Part shown: positions 8,683-17,881 of the stretch, piece by piece
How positions within the stretch are numbered: the first letter of the stretch is position 1
Layout: each line of letters starts with the position of its first letter
DNA from: an uncultured Clostridium sp.
Lineage (GTDB): Bacteria; Bacillota; Clostridia; Clostridiales; Clostridiaceae
Reading direction: 5' to 3'
NCBI RefSeq assembly: GCF_937920395.1
Contig: NZ_CALEVF010000041.1
Span: forward strand, 1 to 64,000
Length of the DNA: 64,000 nt
Notes under the pieces: generated by a model
Seen by the model: only the letters and a program-made list of their open reading frames with translations
Told to the model about the DNA's origin: nothing
The model's database searches: none
Translations under genes and position numbers: made by a program

Positions 8683-9606
8683 CTATATTAATTTTTTAAG
8701 ATAATCTATTCCAAGTTGTAGTCCTTCTTTAACCTTTTCTTCACTACCTTCATAAAGTGGGTCCTCATGTTCAATACTTACAACTCCGTCATATCCAATT
8801 TCTTTTAGCTCATTAATTAACGTTCCCCAATTAATATCTCCGAGTCCAGGCATTCTATATCTCCAATATCCAAAATCCTCATTGTTTACATTTAACTGTT
8901 TATTAAATATTCCATAAGTTCTTAATTTATCTTCAAACACCTGCGCATCTTTTGCATGCACATGAAATATTCTATTTTTGAATTCTTTTATTGGAGTTAT
9001 ATAGTCAATTAACATTGCATGTAAATGCGATGGATCATAATTTAATCCAAAATTCTTATTTGGAACTCTTCTAAACATTTCTCTCCATAACTCTGGTGTA
9101 AATGAAATAGTTCCTGGTACTCCTTTTTCTTGCCATCCGTTCATTTGACAATTTTCAATTACTACATTTATACCTCTATCTTCTGCGTATTTAACCAACT
9201 CTTTAAATACCACTTCAAACTCATCAAAATTTTCTTCTAAGGACTTGTCTGTATTTTTGCCAATAAAAGTTCCAACAGATGATACACCTAATAACACAGC
9301 GGCATCAACACATTTTTTAAAATGATTGTTGATAAATTTTCTTTTTTTAAGATCTCTATCTAAATTATTATCATAATAAGCAATTGAAGATATTGTAAGC
9401 CCATATTCTTTAAAATATAACTTTATTTCTTCCGCTTCAGCCTTTGTAAAATTAGCTACATCTATCTCACTTCCTGAATAATCACGACTATTAGTCCTTG
9501 GCCAACAAGAAAGTTCTAAAGCCTTAAACCCATGCTTACTTGCCCACTTTGCCTTTTCCTTTAGAGGAATCCCACCAAGGCAACCCGTTAATAATCCTAT
9601 ATACAT
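8683..9606 (-). CDS. Sugar phosphate isomerase/epimerase-like TIM-barrel protein
   Basis: A 307-residue AP-endonuclease-2-fold TIM-barrel protein of the sugar isomerase/epimerase family. Metal-ligand style motifs are seen: VIENCQMNGW (Glu) near residue 148, LNYDPSHLHAML (Asp, His) near 186, IFHVHAKDAQ (His) near 212 and VSIEHEDPLYEGS (Glu) near 272. These fit a divalent-metal site of an isomerase, epimerase or 3-keto-glycoside-processing enzyme. A frame extending 18 bases further upstream exists, but the ATG at 9606 is preceded by GAGGAGGG, so it was chosen. It then lies 1 base from the stop of the neighbouring isomerase-like gene, indicating translational coupling. Confidence 0.85.
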   Translation of the reverse strand: MYIGLLTGCLGGIPLKEKAKWASKHGFKALELSCWPRTNSRDYSGSEIDVANFTKAEAEEIKLYFKEYGLTISSIAYYDNNLDRDLKKRKFINNHFKKCVDAAVLLGVSSVGTFIGKNTDKSLEENFDEFEVVFKELVKYAEDRGINVVIENCQMNGWQEKGVPGTISFTPELWREMFRRVPNKNFGLNYDPSHLHAMLIDYITPIKEFKNRIFHVHAKDAQVFEDKLRTYGIFNKQLNVNNEDFGYWRYRMPGLGDINWGTLINELKEIGYDGVVSIEHEDPLYEGSEEKVKEGLQLGIDYLKKLI

Positions 9607-9607
9607 A

Positions 9608-10363
9608 TTAAATACCCTCCTCAACTAATTTCTTTAAATTTTTAAATCCAATTTCTACACTTACAAAACTTGGTTTGTTAAAAAATTCTTGTTCAACAAT
9701 AAGCCATTTAGCCCCTTGTTTTTCAGATTCCATGATTATAGATTTAATATCCATAATTCCATTTCCAACTTCAGTTGAACGTTTTTCCCCATCTACTATT
9801 TCCATATCTTTTATATGAATAAGATCACAACGTCCTGCATGTTTTTTTATATATTCAACGGGGTCAAGCCCTGCATGTTTTACCCAATAAGTATCTATTT
9901 CGGCTTTCACAAGTTTAGCATTAGTATCTTTATATATAATATCTAATCCATATTCTCCATTAAATTTTTGAAATTCATGTCCATGATTATGATAACCTAG
10001 AAGTATTCCCTTTTCACTGCACTTTAGAGCTAAAGCATTAAGTGTTTCTGCCATCTTCTCATAATCATCCTTATTTTTATATGTAGCATAAGGACATATT
10101 ATATAAGGATTACCGATTTCTAAACTATATTCTATAACTTTATCAATGTTATTCGTTAATTCAGCTAAACTTACATGACTTCCACAAACTTTAAGACCTA
10201 GTTCTTGAAGTAATACCTTAAGTTTTGAACTTGATAGACCACCGTATCCAGCAAATTCTACTCCGTTATACCCTATTTGTGATACTTTCTCTAACGAACG
10301 CGAAAAATTTTTCTCTGTTTCATCTTTAATACTATATAATTGAAGTGCTATTGGTAAACTCAT
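9608..10363 (-). CDS. Sugar phosphate isomerase/epimerase-like TIM-barrel protein (short form)
   Basis: A 251-residue TIM-barrel protein of the same AP-endonuclease-2 fold as its downstream neighbour but only distantly similar to it. Visible landmarks are GYNGVEFAGYGGL near residue 32, LGYHNHGHEFQKF near 142, KAEIDTYWVKHAG near 173, HIKDMEIVDGEKRSTEVGNG near 202 and WLIVEQEFF near 235, giving the usual Glu/His/Asp metal ligands. With a Gfo/Idh enzyme on each side it probably isomerises, epimerises or eliminates from an oxidised sugar intermediate. The start has an acceptable upstream purine-rich stretch, and the gap to the first Gfo/Idh gene is 29 bases. Confidence 0.85.
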   Translation of the reverse strand: MSLPIALQLYSIKDETEKNFSRSLEKVSQIGYNGVEFAGYGGLSSSKLKVLLQELGLKVCGSHVSLAELTNNIDKVIEYSLEIGNPYIICPYATYKNKDDYEKMAETLNALALKCSEKGILLGYHNHGHEFQKFNGEYGLDIIYKDTNAKLVKAEIDTYWVKHAGLDPVEYIKKHAGRCDLIHIKDMEIVDGEKRSTEVGNGIMDIKSIIMESEKQGAKWLIVEQEFFNKPSFVSVEIGFKNLKKLVEEGI

Positions 10364-10392
10364 AATCTACACCAACCTTTATTTATTATTTA

Positions 10393-11478
10393 TTATTTAT
10401 TAAAATAAACTGGCTCTCCGGTTTTTGATGACTCATATATTGCTTCTAAAATTTCTGTAACAACTAACGCTTGTTCAGGTTTTACTATTGGCTCCGTATC
10501 ATATAAAATACAATCAATCCAAGATCTAGCTTCAACATCTGCTGGATCTTCAGAAATTCCTTCATTAAATGCAACTCCATTTGAACCAAAATCAACTTTA
10601 GTTTCATATAGCCTACCTAGATTTTCTCCATTTATTTTAAGACCATCAGTCATGTCAGCCCCACCCTCAGTTCCACATAGGCTTGTCTGAGCTTCTCCAA
10701 CATCTAAGGTATTTAATGCCCAGCTTGATTCAATAACTATAGTAGCACCATTCTCCATAGTAATGAACCCAAATGCGGAATCTTCTACTGTAAATTTTTT
10801 TGGATCCCATGGACCCCATGCATTAGCAGCATTTTCTTTTTTACTTAGCTTATGATATACATTTCCCACAACATACTTAGGCTTATAATTGTCAAGCATC
10901 CAAAGCGTTAGATCTAAAGCATGAGTTCCAATGTCTATTAATGGTCCTCCTCCTTGCTCAAATTCATTTAAAAATACTCCCCAAGTTGGAACTGCTCTTC
11001 TTCTAATAGCATGTGCCTTTGCAAAATATATATCTCCAAGCCCACCATTTTCACATGTTGTTTTAAGATATCTAGAATCTGCTCTAAATCTATTTTGATA
11101 TCCGATAGTAAGCTTTTTACCTGTTCTCTTTGCAGCCTCTAACATTTCTCTTGCTTCCTTAGAAGTCTTTGCCATTGGCTTTTCACACATAACGTGTTTA
11201 CCAGCTTCCAATACATCAATTGTTATAACGCTATGTGATCTATTTGGAGTACAAACATGAACAACGTCAATAGTATCATCCTTTAGAAGATCTTTATAAT
11301 CTACATAAACCTTCGCTCCATCGCTTCCATATTCTTTTGCAGCAGCCTCTGCTTTCTCTATTATTATATCGCAAAAAGCGACCATTTCTATTTCTGCTAT
11401 CTTAGCGAGGCTCGGCATGTGTTTTCCATTAGCTATGCCCCCACATCCTATTATTCCAACTCTTAATTTCTTATCCAT
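10393..11478 (-). CDS. Gfo/Idh/MocA family NAD(P)-dependent oxidoreductase (first of two)
   Basis: A 361-residue Gfo/Idh/MocA enzyme and first gene of its operon. It has the Rossmann signature GIIGCGGIANGKHMPSL (residues 8-24), the GKHVMCEKPMAKT block near residue 93 with the conserved EKP lysine, and EQGGGPLIDIGTHALDLTLWML near 170 carrying the Asp/His pair. It differs clearly from the second Gfo/Idh copy, so the two probably act at different steps, for example oxidation then re-reduction of a sugar hydroxyl. An operator-like sequence (11526-11539) and a terminator of the upstream unit separate it from the glucosidase gene. Confidence 0.9.
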   Translation of the reverse strand: MDKKLRVGIIGCGGIANGKHMPSLAKIAEIEMVAFCDIIIEKAEAAAKEYGSDGAKVYVDYKDLLKDDTIDVVHVCTPNRSHSVITIDVLEAGKHVMCEKPMAKTSKEAREMLEAAKRTGKKLTIGYQNRFRADSRYLKTTCENGGLGDIYFAKAHAIRRRAVPTWGVFLNEFEQGGGPLIDIGTHALDLTLWMLDNYKPKYVVGNVYHKLSKKENAANAWGPWDPKKFTVEDSAFGFITMENGATIVIESSWALNTLDVGEAQTSLCGTEGGADMTDGLKINGENLGRLYETKVDFGSNGVAFNEGISEDPADVEARSWIDCILYDTEPIVKPEQALVVTEILEAIYESSKTGEPVYFNK

Positions 11479-11525
11479 ACAATCTCACCCTTTCTCTTTA
11501 ATATATATTGGACTAGTTTTTAATT

Positions 11526-11539
11526 ATCTATCGTTTACA
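11526..11539. promoter_or_regulatory. Operator-like site upstream of the oxidoreductase operon
   Basis: Read on the minus strand, TGTAAACGATAGAT shares GTAAACGAT with the site at 17619-17633 in front of the LacI gene. It is also close to a CcpA cre-type box. It sits 48 bases before the start of the first Gfo/Idh gene, suggesting regulation by the local LacI protein or by CcpA. Confidence 0.45.
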
Positions 11540-11637
11540 TTTACTATTTTATAACATTTCAACTTTAATTACTCCCCATGAATTGCTCAATACTTCTCAT
11601 ATATTGCTTTTTCAAGTTTTAGTTTATAAAAAAATAT

Positions 11638-11677
11638 AAAGTTATGGTCATTTTTATAAGCTCTAGACCATAACTTT
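11638..11677 (-). terminator. Terminator of the glucosidase/ABC operon
   Basis: AAAGTTATGGTC and GACCATAACTTT form a perfect 12-bp stem with a 16-base loop. On the minus strand the hairpin is followed by a T-rich tract, so it ends the transcript coming from the glucosidase gene. Confidence 0.85.
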
Positions 11678-11742
11678 CTTATTATAATAAATCATTTATT
11701 AAAACTATATTAATGATAAAATAGTTACTAATATAAACTATT

Positions 11743-13431
11743 TTATAATTTATTTTTTAATAGGTATACTCTTGCTTCATAAGGTTTAAGCATAATTGTC
11801 TCTATTGATTCGGTAAGTACTATATAATTTGATATTAGAAGCTTTTTATGATCATATTTTATGCTATTAGGGATCGAAAATTTAGCAATATTTTCATAAA
11901 AATTACATATTACTAACAACATTTCATCATTTAATTTCCTTGTATATGCATAAATATCCTTGTTATCTTCTAGAATTAAATTATAATCTCCATATACAAT
12001 TATTTCATGTGTCTTTCGTAACATTATAAGTTTTTTATAATAATTAAAGATTGAATTTTCATCATCTAATTGCGCCTGTGCATTAATATATTTGTAGTTT
12101 GGGTTTACCTTTATCCACGGAGTTCCATCTGTAAAACCTGCATTATTTTTGTCGTCCCACTGAAATGGTGTTCTAGCATTATCTCTACCCCTCTTATAAA
12201 TGGCATCCATAATATCATCATGGCTCTTTTTACCGCCTTTTGTGAAATCTTTATAAGCATTTAGAGTTTCTATATCTCTATAATCATTAATACTATGGAA
12301 TTTCACATTAGTCATACCTATTTCCTCACCTTGATAAATATATGGAGTACCTGTAAGCATATGAAGAAAAGTCGCTAACATTTTAGCAGATTCAATTCTA
12401 TATCTACTGTCATTTCCAAAACGAGAAACCATTCTTGGTTGGTCATGGTTATTTAAGTAAAGACTATTCCAACCCTTACCCTCAAGCTTGCTTTGCCATT
12501 TTGACATAATGGTTTTAAATTCACCAAGGTCAAAAGTTGTTTTGCCCCATTTTCCTTCGGGTCCATCACCCACACTCATATGTTCAAATTCAAACACCAT
12601 GTTTAGTTCATTCCTATCTTCACCAACATATTGAATTGCTTGTGAAGGCGTAACATCCGGAGCTTCACCAACAGTTATGATATCATACTTACTTAATACT
12701 TCTTTGTTCATTTCTCGTAAATAATCATGAACTTTTGGATGATTCCTACTAAAATTACCTGGATCCGCAAAGCTACTAATTCCATTAATAATACTATCGG
12801 GATAGCTTTGATCTTTTCCAATCATATTAATAACATCCATACGAAAGCCATCAATTCCTTTTTCTAACCACCATTTCATCATACCAAATATTTCTTTTCT
12901 TAGGTTTTTGTTTTCCCAGTTTAAATCCGGTTGTTTTTTTGAAAATAAGTGTAGGTAATACATTTGTGTTTGAGGATCTAATTCCCAAGCAGATCCTCCA
13001 AAACAACCTCCCCAATTATTTGGTGGTAATCCATCTTTTCCGTTCCTCCAAATGTAATAATCTCTATATTTATTTGTTTTTGATTTCTTACTTTCAATAA
13101 ACCATTGATGTTCATCAGAGCTATGATTTATTACAAGATCCATCATTATCTTAATTTTTCTTTCATGTGCCTCTTCTAGCAATATATCAAAATCTTCTAT
13201 GGTTCCGAATTCTTTCATTATTCCCTGGTAGTTACTTATATCATATCCATTATCGTCATTTGGAGATTCATAAACAGGAGATAACCATAGTACATCAATT
13301 CCAAGTTTCTTAAGATAACCAAGTTTTTCGGTTATTCCTCTCAAGTCTCCAATGCCATCTCCATCACTATCTTTAAAGCTTCTTGGGTAAATTTGATAAA
13401 CTACGCTTTCTTTCCACCAATATTTATTCAT
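11743..13431 (-). CDS. Oligo-1,6-glucosidase / alpha-glucosidase (GH13)
   Basis: A 562-residue cytoplasmic GH13 enzyme of the oligo-1,6-glucosidase type. The catalytic triad is visible: Asp199 in GIDGFRMDV, Glu256 in TVGEAPDV and Asp330 in YLNNHDQPR, with the N-terminal QIYPRSFKDSDGDGIGDL signature. The residue after the nucleophile is Val200 in MDVINMIG; in this subfamily Val at that place goes with alpha-1,6 specificity, so isomaltose-type substrates are likely. It follows the two sugar ABC permeases by 15 bases and would hydrolyse the imported oligosaccharide. A strong terminator follows. Confidence 0.93.
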   Translation of the reverse strand: MNKYWWKESVVYQIYPRSFKDSDGDGIGDLRGITEKLGYLKKLGIDVLWLSPVYESPNDDNGYDISNYQGIMKEFGTIEDFDILLEEAHERKIKIMMDLVINHSSDEHQWFIESKKSKTNKYRDYYIWRNGKDGLPPNNWGGCFGGSAWELDPQTQMYYLHLFSKKQPDLNWENKNLRKEIFGMMKWWLEKGIDGFRMDVINMIGKDQSYPDSIINGISSFADPGNFSRNHPKVHDYLREMNKEVLSKYDIITVGEAPDVTPSQAIQYVGEDRNELNMVFEFEHMSVGDGPEGKWGKTTFDLGEFKTIMSKWQSKLEGKGWNSLYLNNHDQPRMVSRFGNDSRYRIESAKMLATFLHMLTGTPYIYQGEEIGMTNVKFHSINDYRDIETLNAYKDFTKGGKKSHDDIMDAIYKRGRDNARTPFQWDDKNNAGFTDGTPWIKVNPNYKYINAQAQLDDENSIFNYYKKLIMLRKTHEIIVYGDYNLILEDNKDIYAYTRKLNDEMLLVICNFYENIAKFSIPNSIKYDHKKLLISNYIVLTESIETIMLKPYEARVYLLKNKL

Positions 13432-13446
13432 AAAATCTCCTTCTTT

Positions 13447-14274
13447 CTATTGTTTTATTGCTCCGTTAGTTACACCACTTATAATAAATCTCTGAGCAAA
13501 TATATATACTATTATGATTGGTGCTAGTGCTAAAAGATAAGATGCAAAAGCTAAATTATAATTTGTGCTAAATTGCCCTTGAAAAACGTACTGTACTAGA
13601 GGTAATGTTGCCTGCGCAGGTTTACTTAATATAATAAGCGGAAGCATAAAATCATTCCAAGTTCCTAAAAAGGATAATATTCCTATAGTAGCATTTATCG
13701 GTTTTAATAAGGGGAATATTATACGAAAGAATATTTGCCAAGTTGAAGCTCCATCTATTGTAGCAGCCTCTTCTAATGACTTAGGAAGGGACTTTAAATA
13801 CCCTACGTACAAGAAAATATTAAAGGGCAACCCATAAACAATATAAAGAACTATAATCCCCGGTATATTATCAAGTTGAAATGAACTTACTTGTTTTACC
13901 AGTGGTAACATTATTATTTGAAATGGTACAAACATAGCACTTATAAAATAGTAGTAAAGGATATTAAAAAACTTTACATCCCTATTTCTTGCTATTGCAT
14001 AAGATACCATTGAATTTGTAATTATAATAAATAATACAGAAACAAAAGTTATTACTGCACTATTTCCAAATGCATCAAAAAAATTAGTTATTTTGATTGC
14101 CTGTGTAAAATTATCAAAATGAAATTTTGATGGTAATGAGAGTGTAGAATTAATCATATCTTGAGGGGATTTTAATGAAGTGCTTATTAGAATGTATAGT
14201 GGAAATAATATAAATATTCCTGCTAAGATTATCATTGTTAAAGTAAGAACCAAACTAATTTTCTTTTTCTTCAT
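13447..14274 (-). CDS. Carbohydrate ABC transporter permease (MalG-like)
   Basis: A 275-residue inner-membrane permease of the CUT1 family with six predicted membrane segments. The cytoplasmic EAA loop that docks the ATPase reads EEAATIDGASTWQIFFRIIFPLLKP (residues ~167-191). The start codon overlaps the stop of the partner permease by one base (TAATG), showing translational coupling. No ATPase is encoded in the operon, so a shared MsmK/MalK-type ATPase from elsewhere is expected. Confidence 0.93.
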   Translation of the reverse strand: MKKKKISLVLTLTMIILAGIFILFPLYILISTSLKSPQDMINSTLSLPSKFHFDNFTQAIKITNFFDAFGNSAVITFVSVLFIIITNSMVSYAIARNRDVKFFNILYYYFISAMFVPFQIIMLPLVKQVSSFQLDNIPGIIVLYIVYGLPFNIFLYVGYLKSLPKSLEEAATIDGASTWQIFFRIIFPLLKPINATIGILSFLGTWNDFMLPLIILSKPAQATLPLVQYVFQGQFSTNYNLAFASYLLALAPIIIVYIFAQRFIISGVTNGAIKQ

Positions 14275-15140
14275 TATAAATCAACCTCCCGTTTTGCAAG
14301 TACTTTCAGTTGGAAAAGTGAAATTGTTACAATTACAATAAAATAAAGTACAGCATCTGCAGATTGATATGCAAAATTTCCCCCTGAAAATCCAAAATGA
14401 AAAATCACCCAAGCAATTGACTGAGTGGCATTACCAGGACCTCCACCTGTCATTGCAACAATTTGGTCAAATACCATTAAAGAACCTTTTAAACTCAATA
14501 CCATATTTATTGTAAAAAAAGGAGCTATTAATGGAAATGTTATTTTCCTAAAGGTTTGCCACTTGTTAGCACCATCAATATCACTTGCCTCATAAATATC
14601 TTGGTCGATAGTTTGAAGTCCTGAAATATATATTATAGTACTAAAGGCTATGGACTGCCATGATGCCACAAATACTATACCCAGCCAAGCAAGATCTGGA
14701 TTTCCAAGTATATTAGAACTTAAAATAGGAATATTCAAATATGTACCAAGCTGTGGTAATAATTGAGCAAATACATAATTAAATATAAAACCAACTATTA
14801 AAACTCCTAGTATATTTGGCAGAAAAAATATTGCTCTTAAAGCATTCTTAAATTTAATAGCTGAATTTAAAGCAATGGCTATAGCTAAACTTATCACGTT
14901 AACAATTATAGTTGTAAGTATTGCAAATTTAAAGGTAAAACCATAAGCATTTCTAATAGTGTCATCTTGAAAAAGGTTCAAATAATTTTTAAGACCTATG
15001 AACTTCCAATCTCCATAGCCATTCCAGTCAGTAAAACTATACAGGATGCCTTTTATTAATGGTAGTGTATGGAAAGTAAAAAATAATATTAAAGCAGGAA
15101 TTGTCATAATATAAAAGATCATTCGTTTGTTTTTTTTCAA
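14274..15140 (-). CDS. Carbohydrate ABC transporter permease (MalF-like)
   Basis: A 288-residue CUT1 permease with six membrane segments. Its EAA loop is YEASDIDGANKWQTFRKITFPLIAP (residues ~183-207). It pairs with the one-base-overlapping MalG-like permease downstream and the binding lipoprotein upstream. A 15-bp hairpin in the 95-base gap before it may reduce its expression relative to the binding protein. Confidence 0.93.
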   Translation of the reverse strand: MKKNKRMIFYIMTIPALILFFTFHTLPLIKGILYSFTDWNGYGDWKFIGLKNYLNLFQDDTIRNAYGFTFKFAILTTIIVNVISLAIAIALNSAIKFKNALRAIFFLPNILGVLIVGFIFNYVFAQLLPQLGTYLNIPILSSNILGNPDLAWLGIVFVASWQSIAFSTIIYISGLQTIDQDIYEASDIDGANKWQTFRKITFPLIAPFFTINMVLSLKGSLMVFDQIVAMTGGGPGNATQSIAWVIFHFGFSGGNFAYQSADAVLYFIVIVTISLFQLKVLAKREVDL

Positions 15141-15187
15141 TTAATTCACTCTCCTTTTTCTATGGATAATTACTTTTTAAGAAGTTA

Positions 15188-15226
15188 TAGTATAGAGAAA
15201 TATTTGTACTTTATTTCTCTATACTA
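15188..15226 (-). other. Intercistronic hairpin between binding protein and permeases
   Basis: A perfect 15-bp inverted repeat (TAGTATAGAGAAATA / TATTTCTCTATACTA) with a 9-base loop lies between the binding-protein stop and the first permease. No T-run follows on the minus strand, so a stabilising or attenuating mRNA stem is more likely than a full terminator. Such stems commonly give excess binding protein. Confidence 0.6.
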
Positions 15227-15235
15227 CATTAATAT

Positions 15236-16486
15236 CTATTTTTTATTATTTCTATCATACTCTGTATCAAGCTTCTTTAAAAAGGCTGCTTTGTCTTTTT
15301 TAGTAAGAAAACCTTGTACAATAGATGCTGTGTCTAAACCAGTTGGGTAATAGTGATCAGGGAAACTTCCGATTTCTCCTTTTTTAAAGTTAGCTGCTAA
15401 ATCTGTAACACTTTCATCCTTTTGTTCAACACCTTTAATAGCTGAAAATGCGAACTGATCATTTATATATTTTTGTGCATTTTCCTTTTGTAACATGAAT
15501 TCAATAAATTTTTTAGCTTCTGCAGGATGTTTAGAATTTTTTGTTATTGCAAGCAATACATCAACACCTGAATTAATCTTATTTTTAGTTATATCATTAG
15601 TTGCTGGTAATGGGAACATTCCTAGTTTGATATTTGGATTTATTTTTTTAATATCTGAAATTGCCCAATTACCTTGAAGATACATTACTGATTTTCCTTG
15701 AGCAAATGCTTTGTTACCATCATTGTATCCCATTCCATATATGTCTTTTTGACCATATTTAATAATTTCAAGCATTTTATCTGCTATCTCTGAATGAGTA
15801 GCTGCAAATGTAGTTTTATCAGTTTTTCTATCAGCAAGAAATGTTTTTGGAGCAATATCAGAGGCTAGTATATTCCAGAAACACATACCTGTCCAAGCAT
15901 CTTTAAGTGTTAGATAAAATGGGGTTTCATCACTAGTTTTTATTTTTTTCGAAAGCGTAATAAACTCATCCCACGTTTTTGGTATTTTCAAACCTAGTTT
16001 TACAAATTTTTCTTTGTTATATAAAACTCCACCAGCATTTGTTGCATAAGGTACTCCAAATGAAGTTTTGTCTCCATTTGTTAGAAGATCACTCATTTGC
16101 TTAGTGTAAGCTGGCTGTATATTATTAATAAAGCTTTCCTTACTAAGGTCTAAAAGAACACCATTAGTTGCAAGTTCACCATATAAACTATCGCCACCCA
16201 TACTTAATACATCAGGCATATCATTTTTAGTAAGTCTTGTTTTTAAAACAGTTCCTGAATCTGGTGGAGCGTTAAGCACAATTTGAATATTGGGATTTTT
16301 AGTCTGAAAATCTTTGATCATACTTTGATATATGGTCTTATTTTCTGGTTTATTAGAAAATACCTCTAATTTAACTTTCCCACCAGTATTAGAACTACTA
16401 TCTGATGATGAACAACCTACTAATAAAGAAGACCCTAATGCTAAAGTAAGCATTAATGATACTAAAGATTTTGATTTTTTATTCAT
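15236..16486 (-). CDS. Sugar-binding lipoprotein of the ABC transporter
   Basis: A 416-residue extracellular solute-binding protein of the family-1 (maltose/oligosaccharide) type. The signal peptide ends in the lipobox LLVGC, giving lipid-modified Cys25 followed by a Ser-rich linker. The mature part has typical landmarks such as MYLQGNWAISDIKK and GVDVLLAITKNSKHPAEAKKFIEFML. It is first in the operon with two permeases and an oligo-1,6-glucosidase and is preceded by operator-like repeats, consistent with uptake of isomalto-oligosaccharides or similar glucosides. Confidence 0.93.
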   Translation of the reverse strand: MNKKSKSLVSLMLTLALGSSLLVGCSSSDSSSNTGGKVKLEVFSNKPENKTIYQSMIKDFQTKNPNIQIVLNAPPDSGTVLKTRLTKNDMPDVLSMGGDSLYGELATNGVLLDLSKESFINNIQPAYTKQMSDLLTNGDKTSFGVPYATNAGGVLYNKEKFVKLGLKIPKTWDEFITLSKKIKTSDETPFYLTLKDAWTGMCFWNILASDIAPKTFLADRKTDKTTFAATHSEIADKMLEIIKYGQKDIYGMGYNDGNKAFAQGKSVMYLQGNWAISDIKKINPNIKLGMFPLPATNDITKNKINSGVDVLLAITKNSKHPAEAKKFIEFMLQKENAQKYINDQFAFSAIKGVEQKDESVTDLAANFKKGEIGSFPDHYYPTGLDTASIVQGFLTKKDKAAFLKKLDTEYDRNNKK

Positions 16487-16530
16487 TTTTATACCCCCTT
16501 AAATTTTTGTTGATAATTTCTATATTAATT

Positions 16531-16574
16531 ATACTGTTTATAATCAGTGGGTTAATCGATTACGTAAACAGTAT
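16531..16574. promoter_or_regulatory. Inverted repeat enclosing a LacI-type operator upstream of the sugar ABC operon
   Basis: ATACTGTTTA (16531-16540) and TAAACAGTAT (16565-16574) are a perfect 10-bp inverted repeat. Between them, GGTTAATCGATTACG (16550-16564) contains the palindrome TAATCGATTA. The minus-strand reading of the site before the LacI gene matches it in 13 of 15 positions. It lies between the LacI gene stop and the binding-protein start, where repression of the sugar operon would be expected. No T-tract follows on either strand, so a terminator is less likely. Confidence 0.6.
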
Positions 16575-16583
16575 AAAAAACTA

Positions 16584-17609
16584 TCAAAGTTTTTTAACAC
16601 TTTCCCTTTCAATAATTTCAAAAGGCATTATTATACTTTCACTTTTTTTATTAGTTATAATGGTTTTGATTAACATTTCAACTGATTTTTGACCCATCTC
16701 ATATGATGGTTGAGATATAGTAGTTAAGGGTGGATAAGACATTTCTGATACTTTCGTGTTATCATACCCTATTATAGATAAATCCTCTGGAATTAAAATA
16801 CCTCTTTTATGAGCTATGAACATTGCACCAACTGCACTATCATCACAAGCCGCAAAAATAGCAGTGAATTTTTTATTTTCATTTAAAAGTGCCTCCATAG
16901 AACATTTACCTCCTTTAAAACTGAAACCACCATATTTTATAAGGGATTCATCAATAGTAAGATTATATTGTCTTAGCGCCTGTCTATATCCTTGCACACG
17001 AGATATTCCAGCAATGGGGTCCTCTTTTTCTCCACCTATCATTGCTATTTTAGTGTGTCCGTTTTCTATTAAATAACTAGTAGCCGCGTAAGCCGCTTGA
17101 AAGTCGTCCACTTTAATATATGGAATAGTAAAACGAGGTGAATATGTCGATACAAGTATGCAAGGTATTTTAGTGTCTATAATATTTTTGTCATACACAT
17201 CTTTAGGAGATAGACTACATACAATAATACCATCTACCTGCCTTTCTGATAATACATCTAGATAATAAGGCATTAGATTACAACTAACACCTGTATTACA
17301 AATAAAAACACTATAATTATTTTTATGCGACATCTCCTCTATGCCATTTAGAATTTCCACATAAAAAGTAGTTTCAACCTTTGGTAACAATACACCTATA
17401 GTATGACTAGTTTTTGTTTTTAAGTTTCTAGCAATGGCATTTCTACGATATCCCATATTCTCAACGATAGCAACTACCTTTTTCCTTGTTTCCTCAGAAT
17501 ATCCACCTAAATCATTAAGTATTCTAGAAACAGTAGCTACTGAGACATTAGCTTTTTTTGCAACATCCTTGATAGTTGGCTTATTTATTGTGCTATTCAT
17601 AATTTCCAT
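16584..17609 (-). CDS. LacI family transcriptional regulator of the sugar operon
   Basis: A 341-residue LacI/GalR repressor. The N-terminal helix-turn-helix is TIKDVAKKANVSVATVSRIL (residues 12-31), followed by the hinge region and a periplasmic-binding-protein-like effector domain ending near residue 330. It is upstream of and codirectional with the sugar ABC/glucosidase operon, and the same operator-like sequence occurs before its own start and before that operon, implying autoregulation. Two starts are possible (ATG at 17609 and at 17600); AAAGGA lies too close to the first, so the second may be used, trimming three residues. Confidence 0.92.
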   Translation of the reverse strand: MEIMNSTINKPTIKDVAKKANVSVATVSRILNDLGGYSEETRKKVVAIVENMGYRRNAIARNLKTKTSHTIGVLLPKVETTFYVEILNGIEEMSHKNNYSVFICNTGVSCNLMPYYLDVLSERQVDGIIVCSLSPKDVYDKNIIDTKIPCILVSTYSPRFTIPYIKVDDFQAAYAATSYLIENGHTKIAMIGGEKEDPIAGISRVQGYRQALRQYNLTIDESLIKYGGFSFKGGKCSMEALLNENKKFTAIFAACDDSAVGAMFIAHKRGILIPEDLSIIGYDNTKVSEMSYPPLTTISQPSYEMGQKSVEMLIKTIITNKKSESIIMPFEIIERESVKKL

Positions 17610-17618
17610 TTTCCTTTC

Positions 17619-17633
17619 AGTAAACGATTAACC
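17619..17633. promoter_or_regulatory. LacI-type operator before the regulator gene
   Basis: AGTAAACGATTAACC, whose complement GGTTAATCGTTTACT matches the site at 16550-16564 in 13 of 15 positions. It lies immediately upstream of the LacI start codon and overlaps the leader, the classical place for autorepression. It also resembles a CcpA cre box. Confidence 0.6.
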
Positions 17634-17819
17634 TAAATACAGTTTACCATATATATGTTAATTAGTATATAGTTTTGAAATATTATACAAATAATTCCGG
17701 ATTATTGTTTTTGCCTTTATTTTATATAATCGTATTGCTTTACTTTATCTTTTAATAACGATAGCCGTTTAAATTTGTTATATTGCACTTCCTTATATAG
17801 AATTTAACTAAGACCTCCA

Positions 17820-17848
17820 TTGACATAATTTAAAATTTCATGTTTAAT
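17820..17848 (+). promoter_or_regulatory. Sigma-A promoter of larA
   Basis: TTGACA (17820-17825), a 17-base spacer, then TTTAAT (17843-17848). The larA start is 34 bases after the -10 element, behind a GGGAGGA ribosome binding site. Confidence 0.7.
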
Positions 17849-17881
17849 GTATAGAAAGAGAAAATATGGGAGGAAATAATC

